Shown: in pieces, positions 16,373-18,889 of the stretch
Layout of the letters: each line of letters opens with the position of its first letter
Numbering within the stretch: the first letter of the stretch is position 1
From: Sphingomonadaceae bacterium
GTDB taxonomy: Bacteria > Pseudomonadota > Alphaproteobacteria > Sphingomonadales > Sphingomonadaceae
Direction: 5' to 3'
DNA: 18,889 bases
Assembly: GCA_019239785.1 (NCBI GenBank)
Contig: JAFAZM010000170.1
Location: forward strand, 1-18,889
The notes under the pieces: generated by a model
The model's database searches: none
Seen by the model: only the letters and a program-made list of their open reading frames with translations
Told to the model about the DNA's origin: nothing
Position numbers and translations under genes: made by a program

Positions 16373-16488
16373 CGCTCATCCTGAGTAGCCGGTGAGCCTG
16401 TCGAACCGGCGTATCGAAGGACGCACTCACTCAGAGAGGTCCTTCGATACGGGCCTTCGCCAAGCTCAGTCCCTACTCAGGATGAGCG
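16373..16488. repeat. CTCATCCTGAGTAG inverted-repeat element, copy 2
   Basis: Perfect 16-base terminal inverted repeats (CGCTCATCCTGAGTAG at 16373-16388 and its complement at 16473-16488). An inner 12-bp stem GTATCGAAGGAC/GTCCTTCGATAC surrounds a 16-base loop, so the 116 bases fold into one long hairpin. This is the uninterrupted form of the element at 14305-14490. Confidence 0.88.
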
Positions 16489-16517
16489 ATGTGGTTCGCA
16501 CCTAACGCACCTGCGTT

Positions 16518-17168
16518 CTAATCGTCCTTCGTCAGCGTCACGTGCAGCGCGCCCTCGCCGGCGCGATGCTCGCTGACCTGATAGCCGAGCGCGGGCAAAT
16601 CGAGGCCGGCGAAGAGGCTCTCGCCACGGCCGAGCACCACCGGCACGACGGCGAGGCGCAGCTCGTCGAGCAGGCGCGCCTGGAGATATTGGCGGATCGT
16701 CGAGGCGCCGCCGCCGATCCGGACGTCCTTGCCCGCCGCCGCTTCCCTGGCCTGTTCGAGCGCCGCCTCGATGCCGTCGGTGACGAAATGGAAGATCGTC
16801 CCGCCCTCCATCTCCAGCGGCGGCCGCGCATGATGGGTGAGGACGAAGGTGGGCACATGATAAGGCGGCTCGTCGCCCCACCAGCCGCGCCAGCTCTCGT
16901 CCGGCCACGGCCCGCGCACCGGGCCGAACATGTTCCGGCCGAGGATCCAGGCGCCGACATTCTCGAAGCTCTGCGCCGCGGCCGCATCGTCGATCCCGGT
17001 GGTGCCGCCTTCGCCGCCGCCGTGCATCGACTGGAAGGTGCGGGTCGGGAAGAACCAGCTCATGATCCTGGGGCCGCCGACGCCGAGCGGATTCTGCAGA
17101 TCCTGGTCGGGGCCGGCGGCATAGCCGTCGAGGGTGACTCCGAACGCGGCGACGCGGACTTTGGACAT
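16518..17168 (-). CDS. Dihydrofolate reductase-fold protein (RibD C-terminal domain family)
   Basis: 216 residues from ATG at 17168, which has AGGAG about 8 bases upstream; a longer in-frame start would translate the CGTCATTGCGAG repeat and is rejected. The RibD_C/DHFR-like fold is shown by VAAFGVTLDGYAAGPDQ at the N-terminus, SFENVGAWILGRNMF (68-81), the nucleotide-binding IGGGASTIRQYL at 151-162, and LLDELRLAVVPVVLGRGESLF at 166-186. NADPH-dependent reduction is assumed from the family; the true substrate is unknown, and these stand-alone proteins are not the folate enzyme. It lies 127 bases behind the YciI-like gene on the same strand and probably shares its promoter. Confidence 0.92.
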   Translation of the reverse strand: MSKVRVAAFGVTLDGYAAGPDQDLQNPLGVGGPRIMSWFFPTRTFQSMHGGGEGGTTGIDDAAAAQSFENVGAWILGRNMFGPVRGPWPDESWRGWWGDEPPYHVPTFVLTHHARPPLEMEGGTIFHFVTDGIEAALEQAREAAAGKDVRIGGGASTIRQYLQARLLDELRLAVVPVVLGRGESLFAGLDLPALGYQVSEHRAGEGALHVTLTKDD

Positions 17169-17195
17169 GATATTCTCCTCTTGTGTCTCTACTCT

Positions 17196-17276
17196 CGTCA
17201 TTGCGAGCGGAGCGAAGCAATCCAGTAGCCTCACTTCAGCCTGGATTGCTTCGTCGCATCGCTCCTCGCAATGACG
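17196..17276. repeat. CGTCATTGCGAG palindromic repeat
   Basis: Ends CGTCATTGCGAG (17196-17207) and CTCGCAATGACG (17265-17276) are perfect complements; inner arms GCGAAGCAATCCAG and CTGGATTGCTTCG extend the fold. This is a widespread intergenic palindrome; when translated it gives the familiar spurious LRAERSNP peptide. It lies between two co-oriented genes. Confidence 0.9.
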
Positions 17277-17295
17277 AAGTGACGGGTCCTAGCGG

Positions 17296-17667
17296 TCACA
17301 GCCGCTCGAGCATGTCGATCGGGCGGATCTCAATCCCGCCGCGACAGAAGGCGCCGAGATGCGTGCCCGGGTGCAGCCGCGCCACCTGCTCCGCCTCGTC
17401 CAGCGAGTCGGCTTCGATGATGAAGAAGGCGCCGAACGGCTCGCTCGTTTCGGCATAGGGGCCGTCGGCGACGGTGTCGCCGTCCGGACCGGCGCGCAAG
17501 GTGCGGGACTGTTCCGGCATGCCGAGCGAGCCGACCGCGACCAGCCGGCCGCTTTCCTTCAGCGCCCGATCGTGCGGCGCGCAGATCCGGCCGATCTCCT
17601 CGAAATCCGCGGGGCCGAGCGCGGCGAAGGCCTGCGCGTCGTAATGGCAAAGGCAGAGATAGTGCAT
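17296..17667 (-). CDS. YciI-like (YCII-related/DGPF) domain protein
   Basis: 123 residues, the normal size for the family. ATG at 17667 has GAGGA about 8 bases upstream. Starts MHYLCLCHYDAQAF and carries the family's DGPYAETSEPFGAFFIIEADSLDEA-like block (residues 69-92, seen here as VADGPYAETSEPFGAFFII) and the C-terminal RGGIEIRPI. These are small ferredoxin-fold proteins of unknown or varied function, often near ECF sigma factors or HxlR regulators. The gene is first in a two-gene unit with the DHFR-fold protein, and is divergent from the HxlR regulator gene at 17764. Confidence 0.92.
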   Translation of the reverse strand: MHYLCLCHYDAQAFAALGPADFEEIGRICAPHDRALKESGRLVAVGSLGMPEQSRTLRAGPDGDTVADGPYAETSEPFGAFFIIEADSLDEAEQVARLHPGTHLGAFCRGGIEIRPIDMLERL

Positions 17668-17691
17668 AAGACGATCCTCTTCCGCAAAACC

Positions 17692-17739
17692 GATTGCAAA
17701 CTACAATCACTTGCCGAATAGATAAACCGATCCTATGTT
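17692..17739. promoter_or_regulatory. Divergent promoter region with candidate HxlR operator
   Basis: Plus strand: TTGCCG at 17711-17716 and TATGTT at 17734-17739 with 17-base spacing form a plausible sigma-70 promoter for the HxlR gene. An inverted repeat GATTG/CAATC at 17692-17708 (7-base spacer) and TTGCAA words on both sides could be regulator contacts shared with the minus-strand YciI/DHFR unit. Confidence 0.5.
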
Positions 17740-17763
17740 GCAAGCGGTTTTTTCGAGGAAGCG

Positions 17764-18258
17764 ATGACCGAACCCCGTTCCGGCTGCCCGATCAACCTGA
17801 CGCTGGAGACGCTCGGCGACCGCTGGAGCCTGGTCGTCATCCGCGACATGATGTTCGGCAACCGCCGCCATTTCCGGGTGCTGCTCGGCGAATCGGAGGA
17901 AGGGATCGCCTCCAACATCCTCGCCGACCGGCTGCGCAAGCTGCAGGAAGCGGGGCTGGTGACCAGGGCCGACGACCCGAGCCACAAGCAGAAGGCGATC
18001 TACAGCCTCACCGAGAAGGCGATCCAGCTCGTCCCCCTCCTCGTCCAGATGGGCGCCTGGGGCCGCCGGCACCTGCCGGTCACGCCCGAGCTTTCGATCC
18101 GCGCGCAATTGCTCGAGGAAGGCGGGCCGGAGCTCTGGGCGGACTTCATGGACGAGCTGCGAGTCGCCCATCTCGGCGCCGCGCCGAAGCCCGGCCGGCC
18201 GAGCGTGGCGGCACGGCTGCTCGCGGCATTCGAGGCGACGCGCGCGGCGGGCGCCTGA
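17764..18258 (+). CDS. HxlR-family winged-helix transcriptional regulator
   Basis: 164 residues from ATG at 17764, which has GAGGAA upstream. The N-terminal part has the HxlR signature CPINLTLETLGDRWSLVVIR (8-27), then FRVLLGESEEGIASNILADR and LRKLQEAGLVTR as recognition-helix region, and a wing around DDPSHKQKAIYSLTEKA. It is longer than typical HxlR proteins (about 110-130) owing to a C-terminal extension after about residue 105 (PELSIRAQLLEEGGPELWADF...), a form common in proteobacteria. Cys8 is in the position of the redox cysteine of HypR/YodB-like members, but whether it senses anything is unknown. It probably represses or activates the divergent YciI and DHFR-fold genes. Confidence 0.93.
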   Translation: MTEPRSGCPINLTLETLGDRWSLVVIRDMMFGNRRHFRVLLGESEEGIASNILADRLRKLQEAGLVTRADDPSHKQKAIYSLTEKAIQLVPLLVQMGAWGRRHLPVTPELSIRAQLLEEGGPELWADFMDELRVAHLGAAPKPGRPSVAARLLAAFEATRAAGA

Positions 18259-18270
18259 GCAGCACAGCGC

Positions 18271-18386
18271 CGTCATGCTGAACTTGATTCAGCATCCATG
18301 AACACCGCTTCCGCGTACTTGCCCAAACCATGTTCATGGATCCCGGATCCCCGGCTTTCGCCGGGGCAGGCAAGTCTGGAATGACG
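18271..18386. repeat. CGTCATGCTGAA repeat element
   Basis: Begins CGTCATGCTGAACTTG with TGCTGAA/TTCAGCA hairpin at 18276-18294, contains GTTCATGGATCCCGGATC and CCCCGGC/GCCGGGG-like palindrome, and ends AATGACG, complementary to the start. It is a dispersed intergenic repeat type, placed just behind the HxlR gene. Confidence 0.75.
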
Positions 18387-18659
18387 AAGAACCTCCAACG
18401 TCGTCTGCGGGAGCTGATGAAGCCGCGTCCTGCAACAGACCAGGAAAGGGCTTCGACAGGCTCAGCCCGAACGGTTTGGGGAAAATCCTTTCGCGCCTTT
18501 CCTTCTTCCTTCGCGCCTTCGCGTGAAATCAAAACGGCCTCCGGGCCCTCTCGGACGGGTGAGATTCGGACCTGGCGAGCGCCGTCTGTGCGAGCTCTCC
18601 GCCTCCGTGTTCATGGGTCCCGGCCTTCGCCGGGATGACGGACACGGGAGGCCTTCCGA
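18387..18659. other. Gene-free repeat-rich stretch
   Basis: No convincing gene. Visible pieces: GGGCTTCGACAGGCTCAGCCCGAACGG near 18448-18474, a fragment of another dispersed repeat family; CTTCGCGCCTTCGCGTGAAATC near 18512-18533, also a common intergenic fragment; and a CCCGGCCTTCGCCGGGATGACGG palindrome near 18618-18640 related to 12051-12070. The composition suggests several repeat fragments accumulated in one spacer. Confidence 0.6.
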
Positions 18660-18698
18660 GACTCGCTTCGTCGCAGCCGAATTGCGACGAAGCGAGTC
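18660..18698. repeat. Perfect 16-bp inverted repeat
   Basis: ACTCGCTTCGTCGCA at 18661-18675 and its exact complement at 18683-18697, with flanking G-C pair 18660/18698 and a 7-base loop. No T-run follows on either strand, so it is not a standard intrinsic terminator; it could be a repeat-type hairpin or a protein-binding site. Confidence 0.7.
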
Positions 18699-18743
18699 CT
18701 TAACGGCCAATTACCATATTGCATCTCCGGCCCATTGAGGCAC

Positions 18744-18889
18744 AATGGATAGTGGCGCTCAAACGGGGGAGCCGCTAGCGGTTGTGGCGCCGCACCGGAA
18801 GGCCGATGTGCCTCCGGGCGCGCGGAGCTGTCTCTGTGGATATCGGGGACAAGCTGAAAACAATCCGCCCAATCCCCATATAAGCGCCT
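18744..18889 (+). other. Right edge: short open frame or start of the next locus
   Basis: From ATG at 18744 a frame stays open for 48 codons to the window end (MDSGAQTGEPLAVVAPHRKA...), with no ribosome binding site of note and no recognised motif. The same segment holds a CCGCTAGCGG palindrome (18770-18779), a CCGGA/TCCGG hairpin, and TGTGGATAT near 18835, one base off a DnaA box. It could be a 5' end of a gene, a leader, or an intergenic regulatory region; the window ends too soon to tell. Confidence 0.25.

Noticed and set aside
14305..16488. Composite transposon bounded by the two CTCATCCTGAG elements
   Set aside because: The elements are symmetrical palindromes with no transposase between them, and the enclosed genes (peptidase, XRE pair) look like ordinary chromosomal genes; no target duplication was visible.
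17169..17234. Longer start of the DHFR-fold protein giving a RLLDCFAPLAMT leader
   Set aside because: This peptide is the usual spurious translation of the CGTCATTGCGAG palindrome; AGGAG before 17168 marks the real start.
18744..18840. Possible signal recognition particle RNA because of CCGGAAGG in a hairpin loop context
   Set aside because: The conserved SRP domain sequence around it (GGTCAGG... AGCAGCC) is absent.

Overview
The window is GC-rich DNA from what is probably an alphaproteobacterium of the Sphingomonadales type. I base this on very high GC at third codon positions, tightly packed genes, NtrC/HK, Rrf2 and HxlR proteins of alphaproteobacterial flavour, and several families of short palindromic intergenic repeats that I associate with sphingomonad genomes. 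The taxonomic call is inference; there is no rRNA or other marker gene here.

Left half (1-8960, minus strand): one transport operon, read right to left. It starts with a previously easy-to-miss 28-residue membrane peptide (8960-8874). This is followed by a periplasmic adaptor of the HlyD/MacA type, a MacB/LolD-type ABC ATPase whose start overlaps the adaptor stop (ATGA), and three tandem paralogous FtsX/MacB-type permeases of about 830 residues. The last permease runs off the left edge. In front of the small peptide lies a near-consensus sigma-54 promoter (9003-9018, minus strand).

Centre (9151-12039, plus strand): divergent from this operon are a sigma-54-dependent NtrC-family response regulator and a histidine kinase with the HEIMNS-type H box. 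The kinase has two transmembrane helices with almost no periplasmic loop. The pair and the sigma-54 promoter together suggest a self-contained regulated efflux module: kinase senses, regulator activates sigma-54 polymerase, adaptor-ATPase-permeases are made. The regulator has GAFTDA in place of GAFTGA in the sigma-54-contact loop.

Right half: a minus-strand pair (Rrf2 regulator with a Cys cluster, then an FAD/NAD(P)-binding protein starting at TTG inside the Rrf2 stop); a minus-strand HEXXH metallopeptidase-like secreted protein; a divergent plus-strand pair (small XRE regulator with a 16-bp palindromic operator, then a four-helix membrane protein, ATGA overlap) followed by a probable gene remnant; a minus-strand YciI-like and RibD/DHFR-like pair; and a divergent HxlR-type regulator likely to control that pair. 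The last 630 bases carry no convincing complete gene.

The gaps between genes are filled by repeats: CCCTCTCCC-type hairpins (6600-6745, 10575-10696, 12107-12289), a CTCATCCTGAGTAG-bounded element in two copies (14305-14490, 16373-16488), a CGTCATTGCGAG palindrome (17196-17276) and others near the right end. The first copy of the CTCATCCTGAG element contains a 66-bp three-stem insertion that the second lacks. No tRNA, rRNA, CRISPR array, transposase or integrase was seen.
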